Shown in pieces: positions 43,974 through 54,106 of a DNA stretch of 64,000 nt (position 1 is its first letter; each line of letters opens with the position of its first letter). Below the pieces are notes generated by a model. The model saw only the letters and a program-made list of their open reading frames with translations, was not told the origin of the DNA and searched no databases. The position numbers and the translations under genes are program-made. Source of the DNA: Bacteroidota bacterium (lineage in GTDB: Bacteria; Bacteroidota; Bacteroidia; Chitinophagales; Saprospiraceae); assembly GCA_963169325.1 (NCBI GenBank), contig CAUJEY010000272.1, forward strand, positions 1 to 64,000. Reading direction: 5' to 3'.

Positions 43974-44753
43974 ATGAACGGCCTCCGTCCATTTGTTCTG
44001 CCAGTGGCGGTACTTTTTTTCGCCCAGGCACTTGTCGCACAAAATGACATCCGGGTGTTTGTGGAGGAAATACTCACACCTACTTCGATTTCAGAAGGCG
44101 CCACGGTAACGTATTTCATTCGTTTTCAGAATACGGAAGACGATACGGTGTACCAGGTAATTCTGCGCGATACACTGGATCCCCGCTTGGATATCAATAC
44201 TTTTTCAATGGTAGATTGCAGTCATACCTGCCAATTGGTGCGAGACGGCAGCAATATCATTCGATGGTATTTTGATGATATATATTTGCCGGACAGTGCC
44301 AGCGCCGGCCCCAATTCTGTGGGTTATGTCATTTTCACCGTACAACCCAAACCCTTTCTCGCGCCCGGCCAAACTATCCTCAACCGCGCCTGTGCCACTT
44401 TCGACCAAACCGTTTCCATCTGTACAAATGAAGCGATCATCCGGATCGAATATGAGGCAGCCAATGTCGATCAACCCGGCGATGAATTTTCCTTAAAAAT
44501 TATTCCAAATCCTAATCACGGATTTTTCGAAGTGCGTTCCTCTACCGACACCGGCAATCAGCCAAATCACACCCTGGCTGCCGAGTGGTGGATATCTGAC
44601 ATTACCGGCAGAGTCGTTTGGGACGGCAGAGCCGAAAATATAGCGGCGGTAAGCAACCAGGTCTTACTGGAACGCCCCGCGCCGGGGCTTTATCTCTTAT
44701 GGGTGAAAGAAGCGGGCAGGCTCCAGGTGAAAGAATTCGCTATAATTCGTTAG
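43974..44753 (+). CDS. Small T9SS cargo with DUF11/DUF7619-like domain
   Basis: 259-residue secreted protein. A signal peptide (1-23, ending LVAQ) is followed by a conserved-repeat (DUF11-like) beta sandwich at about 28-160, with GATVTYFIRFQNTEDDTVYQ and VILRDTLDPRLDINTFSMVD in part, and two cysteines in DCSHTCQL. The C-terminal 90 residues (LKIIPNPNHGFFEV to KEFAIIR) are a T9SS type A sorting domain. It is probably attached to the cell surface or released. ATG at 43974 is used. Divergent from the methyltransferase gene. Confidence 0.85.
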   Translation: MNGLRPFVLPVAVLFFAQALVAQNDIRVFVEEILTPTSISEGATVTYFIRFQNTEDDTVYQVILRDTLDPRLDINTFSMVDCSHTCQLVRDGSNIIRWYFDDIYLPDSASAGPNSVGYVIFTVQPKPFLAPGQTILNRACATFDQTVSICTNEAIIRIEYEAANVDQPGDEFSLKIIPNPNHGFFEVRSSTDTGNQPNHTLAAEWWISDITGRVVWDGRAENIAAVSNQVLLERPAPGLYLLWVKEAGRLQVKEFAIIR

Positions 44754-44780
44754 TGTTATTGTTCACCCGTTTCGGAGCAA

Positions 44781-46025
44781 TCAGGAGGCATGTTCCTCCT
44801 GTTCCGCATGTGTTTTGAACGGATGCCGTGGCATCCATTCTTCCACCGGCTTCAGGTAATCAAGTATGGTTCCGGAGAATTTGTTCATCAATTGATTTTG
44901 GTGCCGCAGGTAACAATACAAATCATGGGCCTCCGCGCCGACCGAACTTTTTATTTCCAGCGCCGTACGGGCAAAAACCACAGTATGACAACCTGACTCA
45001 ATGCCGAGTCGTACAATATCGTACAGGACATTCAGATACAGTTGATAGTCATGATTAATCTCCTTGTCGTAGCCCAGAAAATGGGCTTCCAGTTCCTTTC
45101 CGTTCTGTATTGTGGTAAAAAAGGCAACCAGCCGGTTGTCGAGGTAATAACCAAAAAGGCGAAAATGTGCCGGCAAATCCTGCTTGAGGGCAGGTAGATA
45201 TTGCTCGTTGAGGTCTACCATGTTGAAGCCGGCGTTGTTGGCAATTTCGCGATACAAGGCGTACATCCTGGGTAATTCGCGTTGAATATCAGCCAATGCC
45301 AATTCTTTTTTAACGATCCCGTCGGCTTTTTTAAAAGCGCGTTTCACCCGGGTCCGGTATTTAGTGGACATCGCGCCGAGGTATTCGTCAAAATTATGGA
45401 AGGGCAATTGCAAGACCATATTCGGTTGAATGACAAACTCGAAAAAGCCCTTATTCACCAGAATTTTCCCCTGCTCCCGGTGTTCGGGGGCGATATCTTT
45501 AACCAGAATGACCGGCATTTTTATCCCGTCTCTTTCCGCCGTTCGCGCCACTTCGTTCAGGGCCTGTTCCAGCATAAGAGCAGCCTTTTCGGCAGTAATT
45601 TTCTGGTAATCAAACCAGTATCCATGTTCGCCGGTGAGGAGCATATTCCCACAAATCAAAATATCGGCGGCCATTTTGCCGGCTACCCAACGTTTGAACC
45701 ACTTTGCCAAACCGCCGAAAAAACAAGGCTCTTTTGCCGGCTGCTCCAACTCGTTGATATTGTCATCTCCTTTAAAAAACTTGATCTGACACAACGCAAC
45801 ACCAACTGGGGCGTCGCCCCGGTAAAAAACCAAATATCCGAACCGCATACCTACCGGCGGATTACTTTCCAGGATAGCCAGGTATTCGCGTTGCAGAAAA
45901 ATATCATGCGCCGGCGCAGCTATATCCCAATCGCGGCCGGCGGCCTCAATGGAGCGAAAATAGCAGTGCCGGTAGGCCGCATTTACGGTGGAAACATCCG
46001 TTACCTTCAGGGTGAAATCGGGCAT
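44781..46025 (-). CDS. FemAB-like / BioF2-like GNAT acyltransferase
   Basis: 414-residue cytosolic protein with two GNAT folds in tandem, similar to the peptidoglycan-interpeptide and PF04339-type families. Features: LQREYLAILESNPPVGM near residue 45, YRTRVKRAFKKADGIVKKEL near 232, RLFGYYLDNRLVAFFTTIQNG near 300, and HFLGYDKEINHDYQLYLNVL near 330, a site that usually positions the acyl donor. The reaction is unknown; transfer of an amino acid or acyl group to a cell-wall or lipid precursor is plausible. It is monocistronic between a convergent T9SS cargo and ppa. Confidence 0.8.
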   Translation of the reverse strand: MPDFTLKVTDVSTVNAAYRHCYFRSIEAAGRDWDIAAPAHDIFLQREYLAILESNPPVGMRFGYLVFYRGDAPVGVALCQIKFFKGDDNINELEQPAKEPCFFGGLAKWFKRWVAGKMAADILICGNMLLTGEHGYWFDYQKITAEKAALMLEQALNEVARTAERDGIKMPVILVKDIAPEHREQGKILVNKGFFEFVIQPNMVLQLPFHNFDEYLGAMSTKYRTRVKRAFKKADGIVKKELALADIQRELPRMYALYREIANNAGFNMVDLNEQYLPALKQDLPAHFRLFGYYLDNRLVAFFTTIQNGKELEAHFLGYDKEINHDYQLYLNVLYDIVRLGIESGCHTVVFARTALEIKSSVGAEAHDLYCYLRHQNQLMNKFSGTILDYLKPVEEWMPRHPFKTHAEQEEHAS

Positions 46026-46090
46026 ATATTAAAATCGACAATAGTGAACTTACGGCAAAGAAAAACAGGAACCCGGATAAATGGTTGCCG

Positions 46091-46633
46091 CTAATCCGTT
46101 AATTGCCATTTTTTAATCTCTTCGATGGCCGCCCGTTCATCAGCCCAGCCCATTACTTTCATCACGCCCAAACCATCGTAATACATAAAATACAACTCCA
46201 AAATATGGCGAATAGTACTATACTGCTGTTGAAAATCATGCCAATTGTCGGCCCGGATAATCCGGAGCGCCGGATCGGTCGGAATCGCCAGCACTTTATT
46301 GTCGGCCTCGCCTCCATCTTCAAGCATCAATAAACCGATCGGAATTACCTCCAGCACCGTACCCGCAGGCTTCGACTCTGCAAGCACCAGCACATCCAGC
46401 GGATCGCCATCACCGCCGCGAATCTGGTCCATTTTGGTAGATGGAATGAATCCATAATTGACCGGATAAGATAAAAAATCGATCATCCTCGGCTTGCCAT
46501 CGCGAAGGTCGGGCCGGATATGGCCTGATTCCTTGTCGATTTCAAACTTCCGGTTGGTGCCGGCTGCAATTTCAATGACCGCATTTAAGTGTCCGGATTC
46601 GGAAAAGGTCGGGTGATGCAGGAGATTGGGCAT
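46091..46633 (-). CDS. ppa: Inorganic pyrophosphatase (family I)
   Basis: 180-residue soluble enzyme hydrolysing pyrophosphate to phosphate, pulling biosynthetic reactions forward. The hallmark GGDGDPLDVLVLAESK (Asp-rich metal site DGDPLDV) and YPVNYGFIPSTK are clear, as is DPALRIIRADNWHDF, which matches the longer subgroup. The ATG at 46633 gives MPNLLHHP; 30 upstream in-frame residues consist of repeats of the word TTGATTGGTTATTGG and are rejected. Essential housekeeping gene; no operon partner evident. Confidence 0.93.
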   Translation of the reverse strand: MPNLLHHPTFSESGHLNAVIEIAAGTNRKFEIDKESGHIRPDLRDGKPRMIDFLSYPVNYGFIPSTKMDQIRGGDGDPLDVLVLAESKPAGTVLEVIPIGLLMLEDGGEADNKVLAIPTDPALRIIRADNWHDFQQQYSTIRHILELYFMYYDGLGVMKVMGWADERAAIEEIKKWQLTD

Positions 46634-46649
46634 TGATTTGTTGATTCGT

Positions 46650-46757
46650 TGATTTGGTGATTGGTTATTGGTTATTGGTTGATTGGTTATTGGTTGATTC
46701 GTAGCTGACATCTTGGTAACCATTCAACCAATAACCAATCAACCAATAACCAATCAA
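46650..46757. repeat. Word-based repeat upstream of ppa
   Basis: The word ATTGGTTATTGGTTG repeats several times on one side and its complement (AACCAATAACCAATC) on the other, making a loose inverted repeat in the gap between ppa and the trans-sulfuration gene. The right arm ends at the stop of the latter, so it may act as its terminator. Confidence 0.65.
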
Positions 46758-47917
46758 AGCGCCTCAAGGGCTTGTTCTAAATCCTCCCATAGCCAGTCCG
46801 GGTCTTCCAGGCCGATATAAAAGCGGCAAAAAGTCCAGGGCAGTGACGGTTCCGGCTTGCCGGGGATATGATAAAAACCGATGCTCGGCATGATCAGCGA
46901 TTCGTGTCCGCCCCAGGAAACGGCCATCAAAAAACGTTTCAGGCGGTGTACAAAGTTTTCCATCTGTTCAGCGGATTCCGTTTTGAACTGCACGGAAAAC
47001 AAGCCGCCACAACCTCGCATTTGTTTTTTCGCCAGTTCCAATTGCGGAAAACTGTGGTGAAACGGGTGCCAAATTTGCGCCACTTTGGGATGATGCTCCA
47101 GTTTTTCAATCAACGCCCGGGCGCTTTCGTCAGAACGTTGTAACCGCAGGGGCAAGGTGCGCAGGCCGCGGATCACAAGTGCTGCGTCATGCGGGCCGAG
47201 TATACCGCCCAGGGTCATCAGTTCCGATTCGAAAATCTTCTTTACCATCTGTTTGCTCGCACACAATACCCCAACTACCACGTCCGAATGTCCGTTGAGA
47301 TATTTCGTGCCGGAATGAACCACAATATCGATTCCGAAGGCTGCCGGATTTTGATAAATGGGAGAACAGTATGAATTGTCGATAATCGTAACCAGGTCAT
47401 TCTCCTTTGCCAGCGCGGCGCAGGCGGCCAAATCCTGGCAGTCAAAAGTCATGGTATTCGGACTTTCCAAAAACAACACCCGGGTGTTTGGACGGATGGC
47501 AGCACGAATATTATCTACGTCCGTACCATCCACAAAGGTATGCTCCACGCCAAAACGGGTCAGAAATTTGCGCAGCAGGGCTGTTGTCCAGGAGTAAGGC
47601 GATTTCTGACACACGATGTGGTCGCCCGCCTGAACATTACCGATCACTGCGGCAGCGATGGCGCCCGCGCCGCTGGAGAACACAAGCGCGTCTTCGGTAC
47701 CCTCCAGGGCCGCCAGTTTTTTGCGCAAAATTTCTACCGTCGGGTTATTGCCCCTGCTGTACACATGGTTTTGCAGTTCATCGGCAAATACCTTTCGAAA
47801 GGCAACCAGATCGGGAAAAACGAAATTGCTCGATTGGATCACCGGCGGGGCCACCGCCTGGAAATATTGCTCCCGGTCTTCACCGAGATGGGTCAGGATA
47901 TCGCTGAGTGAAGGCAT
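46754..47917 (-). CDS. Trans-sulfuration PLP enzyme (Cys/Met metabolism)
   Basis: 387-residue fold-type I PLP enzyme of the cystathionine gamma-synthase/lyase family. Motifs: HVYSRGNNPTVEILRKKLAAL near residue 55, ALVFSSGAGAIAAAV near 85, VTIIDNSYCSPIYQNP near 170 (PLP-ring contact), and the Schiff-base lysine in VVHSGTKYLNGHSDVVVG near 200. The C-domain shows LLSVQF-like GCGGLFSVQFKTES and SLIMPSIGFY. It could be cystathionine synthase, lyase or methionine gamma-lyase; sequence alone does not decide. The ATG at 47917 (MPSLSDIL) is used. Confidence 0.9.
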   Translation of the reverse strand: MPSLSDILTHLGEDREQYFQAVAPPVIQSSNFVFPDLVAFRKVFADELQNHVYSRGNNPTVEILRKKLAALEGTEDALVFSSGAGAIAAAVIGNVQAGDHIVCQKSPYSWTTALLRKFLTRFGVEHTFVDGTDVDNIRAAIRPNTRVLFLESPNTMTFDCQDLAACAALAKENDLVTIIDNSYCSPIYQNPAAFGIDIVVHSGTKYLNGHSDVVVGVLCASKQMVKKIFESELMTLGGILGPHDAALVIRGLRTLPLRLQRSDESARALIEKLEHHPKVAQIWHPFHHSFPQLELAKKQMRGCGGLFSVQFKTESAEQMENFVHRLKRFLMAVSWGGHESLIMPSIGFYHIPGKPEPSLPWTFCRFYIGLEDPDWLWEDLEQALEAL

Positions 47918-47918
47918 T

Positions 47919-48078
47919 TTTTTGAATGTGGTCAATTTTTGAATGTGGTCAATGTGGTCAATGGGAACAATGTGGTCAATATTTTAATGTGGTTCAATGT
48001 GGTCAATGTGGTGTGTACTCTCTGCTAGCCCTATTGACCACATTGTTCTCATTGACCACATTAGAAAATTGACCACAT
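47919..48078. repeat. Word-based inverted repeat (GTGGTCAAT)
   Basis: The word AATGTGGTC occurs about eight times between 47925 and 48025, and its complement GACCACATT three times at 48042-48078, so the region can fold into long, partly alternative hairpins. It lies in the gap upstream of the trans-sulfuration gene and downstream of the S46 peptidase gene, and probably terminates the latter. Confidence 0.7.
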
Positions 48079-48083
48079 TTATT

Positions 48084-50234
48084 TCATTTTTTCACCACCT
48101 TCATCTCCTCAATCAGGCGGGTTGCGCCGGCGTATTTGTCGATGATAAATAAAATATAACGGCTATCCACCATGATATTCCGGCAAATAGCCGGGTCGTA
48201 GTTCAGGTCGCTCATGGTGCCTTCCCATACCCGGTCGAAGTTGAGGCCGATCAGGTTGCCGCGGGCATCCAGTGCCGGGCTGCCGGAATTGCCGCCGGTG
48301 GTGTGGTTGGAGCCGAGGAAACAAACCGGCAAGCGACCGTCGGACGTAGCGTAACGACCATAATCCTTGGTTTTCCAGAGGTCGATGAGTTTTTGGGGCA
48401 CATCAAACTCATAGTCGCCGGGAATATATTTTTCCATCACGCCATCCAGGTAGGTCCGAAAATCATAGATGACGGCGTCTTTAGGGCTGTAACCGCGCAC
48501 CTTGCCATACGTCAACCGCAGGGTGCTGTTGGCATCGGGGAAGAAGCGTTTTTCTTTAAATACTTCCAATTGAGCAGCCATATACTGGCGTTGCAGAAGA
48601 TTGGCCGTCGATTGAAGTTCCTGCAATTTTGGAACGACACCGGCCTGATACGGATTACTTGCGCCCCGCCAAAAGACGACGGCCGGGTCGTTTTTCAAGG
48701 CTTCGCCCAAATTTTTAGGATCGCCGGCAACCAGCGCTTCCCACTTATTTCGGTCTGCCAATATGCTGTTTTGAAAAATATAGGCGGCCAATTTATCGTA
48801 GCCGCCCCGGTTTGTCGCTTCGGATTTTACAAATCCAGCCCCCCAATCTTCTTTTACATGTTGGGCATACAGCTCAACCAGCGCCGCAAAAACAGCCTGA
48901 TCCACTTCCGGACGATAGTCTTTATAAAAGCCGTCTAAACGGGATTTGGCATCCTTTAGTTTGCCTGAAAAAGCCGAAACGCCACCTTCTTCGTAAGATT
49001 TGATCCAGCTATTCAGCGAAGCAACCATACCCAGCAATTCGGAGTTGCGCACAAATATTTCCAAATAATTGTCGCGGGCGTGCGCGTAGGGCTCCATCTC
49101 CTTATAGGTTTGCTCCAGGCGGGGCAACAAATTGCCATACTTGAATTTCCAACCGGGATTTTGTTGAACACGACGGGTAAACTCCGCTTCGTAATCGCGC
49201 TTTTTATCCAGCGCTTTATATGTCTTCAGCCCTTGCATTTCACCCAGCCATTTTTTCCAGGCATTGGCGATACTTGCATAACGGGCGATGTAGGCAATTT
49301 TTACCCCGGGGTCTTTGCGCATAAAAGCGTCCATGATTTTCAGCGCGCGGTCGCGGATATTCACTTTGGCAGGATTGAGCACTTCGCCGGTTTGCTGCAC
49401 GGCAATGGCCGGCAAATACTCGTCGGTGCGCCCGGGAAACCCATAAATCATGGTAAAATCGCCTTCTTTGACGCCGCTGATGGAGACGGGTAAAAAATGT
49501 TTGGGGTTAAGCGGCTTGTTGTCCGGTGAATAATCTGCCGGCAGGTTGTCCTTGTTGGCGTACACCCGGAACATGGAAAAATCGCCGGTGTGTCGCGGCC
49601 AAACCCAGTTGTCGGTGTCGGCGCCGAATTTGCCAATGCTACTGGGCGGCGCCCCTACGAGGCGTACATCAGTATATGTAACCGTGACGAACAAAAAATA
49701 CTGGTTGCCATTGTAAAACGGGCGAATGAGTATCTCCTCCCATTTTTCCTTTTTCGTGCTCACCCGGATTTGCGCCAGGTTTTTATCAATCTGCGACTGC
49801 CGGTCGCGCTCGTTCATTGATTCGGTCACGTTTTGTAAGGCCAGGGCCGTCACATCCTCCATTCGACTGATAAACATGGCGGTTTCGCCCGGGGACGGCA
49901 GTTCTTCGGACTGGGTTTTTGCCCAAAAACCCTCCTCTACATAGTTATGCTCGAGCGTAGAATGGGTCTGTATGGCATCAAAGCCGCAGTGGTGATTGGT
50001 GAGTAGCAGCCCTTGCGACGATACCATTGCGCCGGTGCAGCCCCCGCTAAACTGGCAGATTGCGTCTTTCACGCTGGGGCGATTGGGTGCGTACAAGTCG
50101 TCGGCGTCGAGTTTAAAACCCAAGGCCTTCATGTCTTTTTCGTTTTGTTTTTCCAGGTGCATGGGCAGCCACATACCTCCCTGGGCAGCGAGCAGGGCCG
50201 GCAACAAGAAAAACAACAAGAATAATTTTTTCAT
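48084..50234 (-). CDS. S46 dipeptidyl-peptidase, DPP11-type S1 residue
   Basis: 716-residue periplasmic serine peptidase releasing dipeptides from peptide N-termini. A signal peptide (1-18) leads into GGMWLPMHL, the S46 N-terminus. The triad is likely His82 in LLTNHHCGF, Asp in RHTGDFSMFRVYA (about 225) and Ser650 in GGNSGSPALD. The residue 18 after the serine is Arg668 (LNFDRVWEG), the position that is Arg in DPP11 (Asp/Glu at P1) and Gly in DPP7, so acidic-residue preference is likely. The family feeds amino-acid-using Bacteroidota. Monocistronic. Confidence 0.93.
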   Translation of the reverse strand: MKKLFLLFFLLPALLAAQGGMWLPMHLEKQNEKDMKALGFKLDADDLYAPNRPSVKDAICQFSGGCTGAMVSSQGLLLTNHHCGFDAIQTHSTLEHNYVEEGFWAKTQSEELPSPGETAMFISRMEDVTALALQNVTESMNERDRQSQIDKNLAQIRVSTKKEKWEEILIRPFYNGNQYFLFVTVTYTDVRLVGAPPSSIGKFGADTDNWVWPRHTGDFSMFRVYANKDNLPADYSPDNKPLNPKHFLPVSISGVKEGDFTMIYGFPGRTDEYLPAIAVQQTGEVLNPAKVNIRDRALKIMDAFMRKDPGVKIAYIARYASIANAWKKWLGEMQGLKTYKALDKKRDYEAEFTRRVQQNPGWKFKYGNLLPRLEQTYKEMEPYAHARDNYLEIFVRNSELLGMVASLNSWIKSYEEGGVSAFSGKLKDAKSRLDGFYKDYRPEVDQAVFAALVELYAQHVKEDWGAGFVKSEATNRGGYDKLAAYIFQNSILADRNKWEALVAGDPKNLGEALKNDPAVVFWRGASNPYQAGVVPKLQELQSTANLLQRQYMAAQLEVFKEKRFFPDANSTLRLTYGKVRGYSPKDAVIYDFRTYLDGVMEKYIPGDYEFDVPQKLIDLWKTKDYGRYATSDGRLPVCFLGSNHTTGGNSGSPALDARGNLIGLNFDRVWEGTMSDLNYDPAICRNIMVDSRYILFIIDKYAGATRLIEEMKVVKK

Positions 50235-50279
50235 AAACAGTAGTTTTTACTGCGGCGAAGGTAAGACAAGTACCTGCAA

Positions 50280-50401
50280 TCTGATCTATTGATCGTCATT
50301 GATCGACGTTGGTGGTCATTGGTGGTCATTGGTCGTCATTGATCGTCATTGGTCGTCATTGACCACATTGATCTCATTTAAAACACATTGACCACATTAA
50401 A
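50280..50401. repeat. Word-based repeats (GGTCGTCATT) between peptidase and receptor genes
   Basis: The word GGTCGTCATTGATC and variants repeat at least six times, then words of the GACCACATT type appear. No stable long hairpin was worked out, though the last part can pair with the neighbouring GTGGTCAAT words. It lies between the S46 start and the receptor stop. Confidence 0.6.
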
Positions 50402-50460
50402 ACAGCGCCGCCCCGGCATTCCCGGAGCGGCGCTGCGCAAGTATATTTAAGACAAAGAGA

Positions 50461-53400
50461 TTAGTTAAAAATGTAGCGGATGCCGATTTGTGCCTGCCAA
50501 ACGTTGTCGAGGTTCACACTTTTCACAAAAGCATCACGCAGCAACTCGACAGAACCATCAATCGACTGGGTAGCCAGGCGGTAAGACGGTACGCCTTCAG
50601 CGCTGATACTGGCTACGCTCAAAGGATTGGCCGTGGTGGTCTGATTGCCTACGCCCCAGGCGTTGTTGAGCAGGTTGCCGAAGTTGAGGAAGTCTGCGCG
50701 AACCTGGATCACGTTTTTCTTTTGGTTCGGGCCGACTTTCAGGTGCAGTTCCTGCATGACGGTAAAATCAAAACGGGTCAACCACGGGAACACGGCGCCG
50801 TTGCGTTCGGCATACTGACCGCGGCGGTTTTTCAGGTAGGGGTTGGCGTCGATATATTTGTCGAAAGCCGTTGCCTGCTCTTCCGGAGAGAAGGTTTTGC
50901 CGCCGGCGGTGAGCGAAGCGAAGGTAAGATCGGCGGCTCGGAGGGGTACGAAGATCAGGTCGTTGTTTTGAGCATCGCCGTTCAGGTCGTTTGCGCCGCC
51001 AGTGGGGAAAGTATAAGAGAAATTGCCGCCGCTGTTGGAAACACAACCCAAAGTAAATTCGGTGCCACCGCCAAATCTTCCGCCGTAATTGATCCGGTAG
51101 TTGACATAGCCTACGATACGATGGCGCAAGTCGTTATCGGACCAGGATGTGGTCAGGTAGTTTTGGCCGGCCACGGTGGGAATATTTGCCAATACGGTAC
51201 TGGCCACCGACTGAAGGTCATAAGCCGCGCCGTAGGTATAACCCAGCATACCGCCGAACCCTTTGGTATTCGGCAGTTCTACTTTGCCGGTAAACGAGTA
51301 GGAGTAACCTTCTTTCGTATTAGCCAATACAAAGGCGTTGGAAATTTTCGGGTTGATAAAGCGCGCGGCGGCAACTTGTGCGCTCGGCAAGCCGGAGGCC
51401 GGATAGCGGTCGCGGTTGTCAGGGCCGGCAAACGTGCGATCCGGGCCTTTCAGGTTGGCGTCGATATAGCGGAGTGCCTGAATATTTTTGTTATAAATGG
51501 CTTCAATCGTACCGATCAGGCCAAACGGCAGTTTCTGGTCAATAGCGATGTTGCTTTTCCAGATCACCGGGTATTTCAGGTCATCCACAGAGGCATTGAT
51601 CACGTACGGCGGCAACGCTTCGATGTCTGTATTTGCCGGACGGAAGCGCCCCGGATCAAGCGAGAACGGATAAGCCGTGGTGTTGGTGACGTTGATGATG
51701 GCGGTGTTCACACCATTGTTACCCAATTGGTTGGAAACCAATACCTGGGGAATACGCGATACGAAGTAACCGGTACCACCCCGGATCTGTGTGTTCTTTT
51801 TCCCGTTTACATCCCAGTTGAAGCCCAGACGGGGGGACAACAGGAGGCGCGAGGAGGGGAACTCACTGGTATTGATTTTGAGGTCTTCACCGTTTTCATC
51901 CTTGAAGGTCAGACCTGCCACCACGGGGTTAAAGAAATCTTCTGCCGTGGAGTTGTCGTAAACAAAAACATCGCCGCGTAAGCCGGCGGTCAGTTTGAAG
52001 TTGTTCGTGATTTGAAACTCATCCTGTGCATAGAGGCTGAACGTATTGGTTTTCAGCACTTGCAGCGGTTCGGCGCCACCAGGCAGCAAGGAGTAGCGCA
52101 GATTGTAGCGGCCCACTGTTACCGGCGAAACTGTGTTATTCGGGTCGTTTATCGACTGAAGTGCTGCCGTTTTGAAGTCTTCAATAGAGTTATAAACGTA
52201 TGAGCCGTTCGAGGTCGGGAAGAACACATTGTTTGAGGTAAAATACTCATACGCTGCGCCGAAGGTCAAAAAGTGTTTGTTCAGAAACACGCTGAAGTTA
52301 TTGGTAACATTCAGCGTGCTGTAATTCAACTGGTTGTTCGGCGTGAACGGGTCAAATCCGATAGAGGTGTAAGTGCTGCCGTCTTTCAGGATGTCAACCG
52401 TAGGAAACAGGTCTGTTTTATAACGGCGGTCTTCTAATTGCTTGTTGTACGTGGCAATGAAGCTGTTCGATAATTTGCTACCGAAAACGGAGTTTAACTC
52501 GAATGCAATCGAGCGGGTGTTATCTTCGATGATGTACCCGGTGTTCTCCGGTGAGATAGCATTTGCCCGGTTGGTACGGTTGCCCGCGCCGGCGGTGTTG
52601 CTGCTGTTGCTATCGCTGATGCGTTGTCCCGAATCGGAGTTATGGTGCGAGTAGCGCAGCGATGCTTTATGGTTCTGGTTAATGTTGTAATCCAGGCGAA
52701 TCAACCCTTTTAAACTGTTCACCTTGTTATTGAAGTTGTCAAAAGCGCCAAGGTCGCGGTTGAAGTTGGTCTTCAAAAAACTGGACAAATCCTCCATATC
52801 GGCCAGGGTCACCCGTGATACGTTGCCCGTTGCGCCGGGGCGATCAATCACCCAGTCCAAAGCAGGCTGGGTGCTGTTGAAATATTCGCCGTTCACGAAA
52901 AAGAACAGTTTGTCTTTAATGATCGGGCCGCCAAAACGCATACCATATACTTTTTCGTCAATGTTAACCGGGGGCAAATCTCTACCGTCGGCTTTGGAGC
53001 CGGCCAGGTCGCTGTTGCGGAAAAGGGTGTAAGCGGAGCCGGAAAACTCGTTGGTACCGGAACGCGTGACAGCGTTGATGCCGGCGCCGGCAAATCCGGA
53101 CTGGCGTACATCGAACGGCGCGATATTCAACTGGATTTCCTGAATGGCATCCAGCGAGATAGCCGTCGTGTTGGTACGACCGCCGGCTTGTGCCGAGGAA
53201 CCCAGACCGAAACCATTGTTAAATACAGAGCCGTCAATCGTAAAGCTATTCAACCGGCTATCCTGACCGGCAAAGGAACGCCCGTTACTGTAAGCATTGT
53301 ACTTTGTAATGTCATTGACAGTACGACCGATCGTAGGCAGGGAATTGATGGATTGCACCCCATAGGAAGCCGCAGCCCCCGTACGATCCGACGAAAAAAT

Positions 53401-53799
53401 GTCGTTGCGATTGGCCAAAATGGTCACCTCGCTCACAGGCGTACCTGCTTCTTCCAGCGAAAAGTTCACATTTGTAGCCGTGCCGAGGTTCGTGTACACG
53501 TTTTCGCGGGTTTGCGATTCAAATCCGGTGTAGGACACGACCACTGAAAAGGGCCCGCCTACCCGCACAGCCGGCAAGGTAAAGCGACCCGAGGCATTGG
53601 TAGCCGTACCGTAACGGGTACCGGAAGGCACGTGCGTAGCGACCACGGTGGCGCCGACAAGGGCTTCGCCTTTGGTATCGGCCACAACGCCCGCAATGGT
53701 GGAGGTGGTCACCTGTGCATGAGCAGTGATGCCGCATAAAAGAATGGCCAGCAGCATAATCACCCTGCCTGCCATGTTGCGAAAGTTAAAAGAATTCAT
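50461..53799 (-). CDS. Oar-like TonB-dependent receptor
   Basis: 1112-residue outer-membrane receptor. A signal peptide (1-29) is followed by a carboxypeptidase-regulatory-like beta domain ([20 protein letters not shown] to SLEEAG, about 32-120), a plug region ([20 protein letters not shown] near 150), and a long beta barrel ending [16 protein letters not shown] with the aromatic C-terminal residues of outer-membrane barrels. The family (Oar/TonB) moves large substrates or exports proteases in Myxobacteria; in Bacteroidota the substrate is usually unknown. No SusD partner lies next to it. Its own promoter region has no clear -7 box. Confidence 0.93.
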   Translation of the reverse strand: MNSFNFRNMAGRVIMLLAILLCGITAHAQVTTSTIAGVVADTKGEALVGATVVATHVPSGTRYGTATNASGRFTLPAVRVGGPFSVVVSYTGFESQTRENVYTNLGTATNVNFSLEEAGTPVSEVTILANRNDIFSSDRTGAAASYGVQSINSLPTIGRTVNDITKYNAYSNGRSFAGQDSRLNSFTIDGSVFNNGFGLGSSAQAGGRTNTTAISLDAIQEIQLNIAPFDVRQSGFAGAGINAVTRSGTNEFSGSAYTLFRNSDLAGSKADGRDLPPVNIDEKVYGMRFGGPIIKDKLFFFVNGEYFNSTQPALDWVIDRPGATGNVSRVTLADMEDLSSFLKTNFNRDLGAFDNFNNKVNSLKGLIRLDYNINQNHKASLRYSHHNSDSGQRISDSNSSNTAGAGNRTNRANAISPENTGYIIEDNTRSIAFELNSVFGSKLSNSFIATYNKQLEDRRYKTDLFPTVDILKDGSTYTSIGFDPFTPNNQLNYSTLNVTNNFSVFLNKHFLTFGAAYEYFTSNNVFFPTSNGSYVYNSIEDFKTAALQSINDPNNTVSPVTVGRYNLRYSLLPGGAEPLQVLKTNTFSLYAQDEFQITNNFKLTAGLRGDVFVYDNSTAEDFFNPVVAGLTFKDENGEDLKINTSEFPSSRLLLSPRLGFNWDVNGKKNTQIRGGTGYFVSRIPQVLVSNQLGNNGVNTAIINVTNTTAYPFSLDPGRFRPANTDIEALPPYVINASVDDLKYPVIWKSNIAIDQKLPFGLIGTIEAIYNKNIQALRYIDANLKGPDRTFAGPDNRDRYPASGLPSAQVAAARFINPKISNAFVLANTKEGYSYSFTGKVELPNTKGFGGMLGYTYGAAYDLQSVASTVLANIPTVAGQNYLTTSWSDNDLRHRIVGYVNYRINYGGRFGGGTEFTLGCVSNSGGNFSYTFPTGGANDLNGDAQNNDLIFVPLRAADLTFASLTAGGKTFSPEEQATAFDKYIDANPYLKNRRGQYAERNGAVFPWLTRFDFTVMQELHLKVGPNQKKNVIQVRADFLNFGNLLNNAWGVGNQTTTANPLSVASISAEGVPSYRLATQSIDGSVELLRDAFVKSVNLDNVWQAQIGIRYIFN

Positions 53800-54106
53800 A
53801 CGTAAACGGATTTAGTGAAACGAGAATGTAATTCGACGGCGAAATTAAGCTCGTCGTGTTAAATTCCGATTAAGTTTTCCGGTTTATCGACATATAGTTT
53901 TCCGTACAATATTTCCCGGGAGGGGAGATAATAGCCTGACTTTAAAATTTAATTTCCTTCAGCCTAAACCAAAAAGAATTATCACCACCCCTTCTCCTAA
54001 TTGACCATACCATCGCCCGAAAATGTCCGGAGGCAGCAGGGCTCCCGGCTTTTCCCTACTTTTGGCCCCTCATCATATTGCAAACAAGCAAACCCATCTG
54101 CTGCAC
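53800..54106. other. Intergenic gap between divergent receptor and lamin-tail genes
   Basis: About 300 bases with no convincing gene, repeat or hairpin. The only signal found is a TACTTTTG box (54057-54064) for the plus-strand gene. Confidence 0.6.
54057..54064 (+). promoter_or_regulatory. Candidate -7 box of the lamin-tail gene
   Basis: TACTTTTG, exact TAnnTTTG, 42 bases before the ATG at 54107. It lies within the open frame that extends upstream of that ATG, supporting the shorter protein. Confidence 0.45.

Noticed and set aside
47919-48078. Possible CRISPR or origin-like iterons from AATGTGGTC repeats
   Set aside because: The words occur in both orientations with irregular spacing, and no replication or cas gene is near; the pattern matches other hairpin gaps.
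50488-51981. 497-codon ORF antisense to the TonB receptor
   Set aside because: The receptor frame is unmistakable. The antisense product has no signal, domain or upstream promoter.
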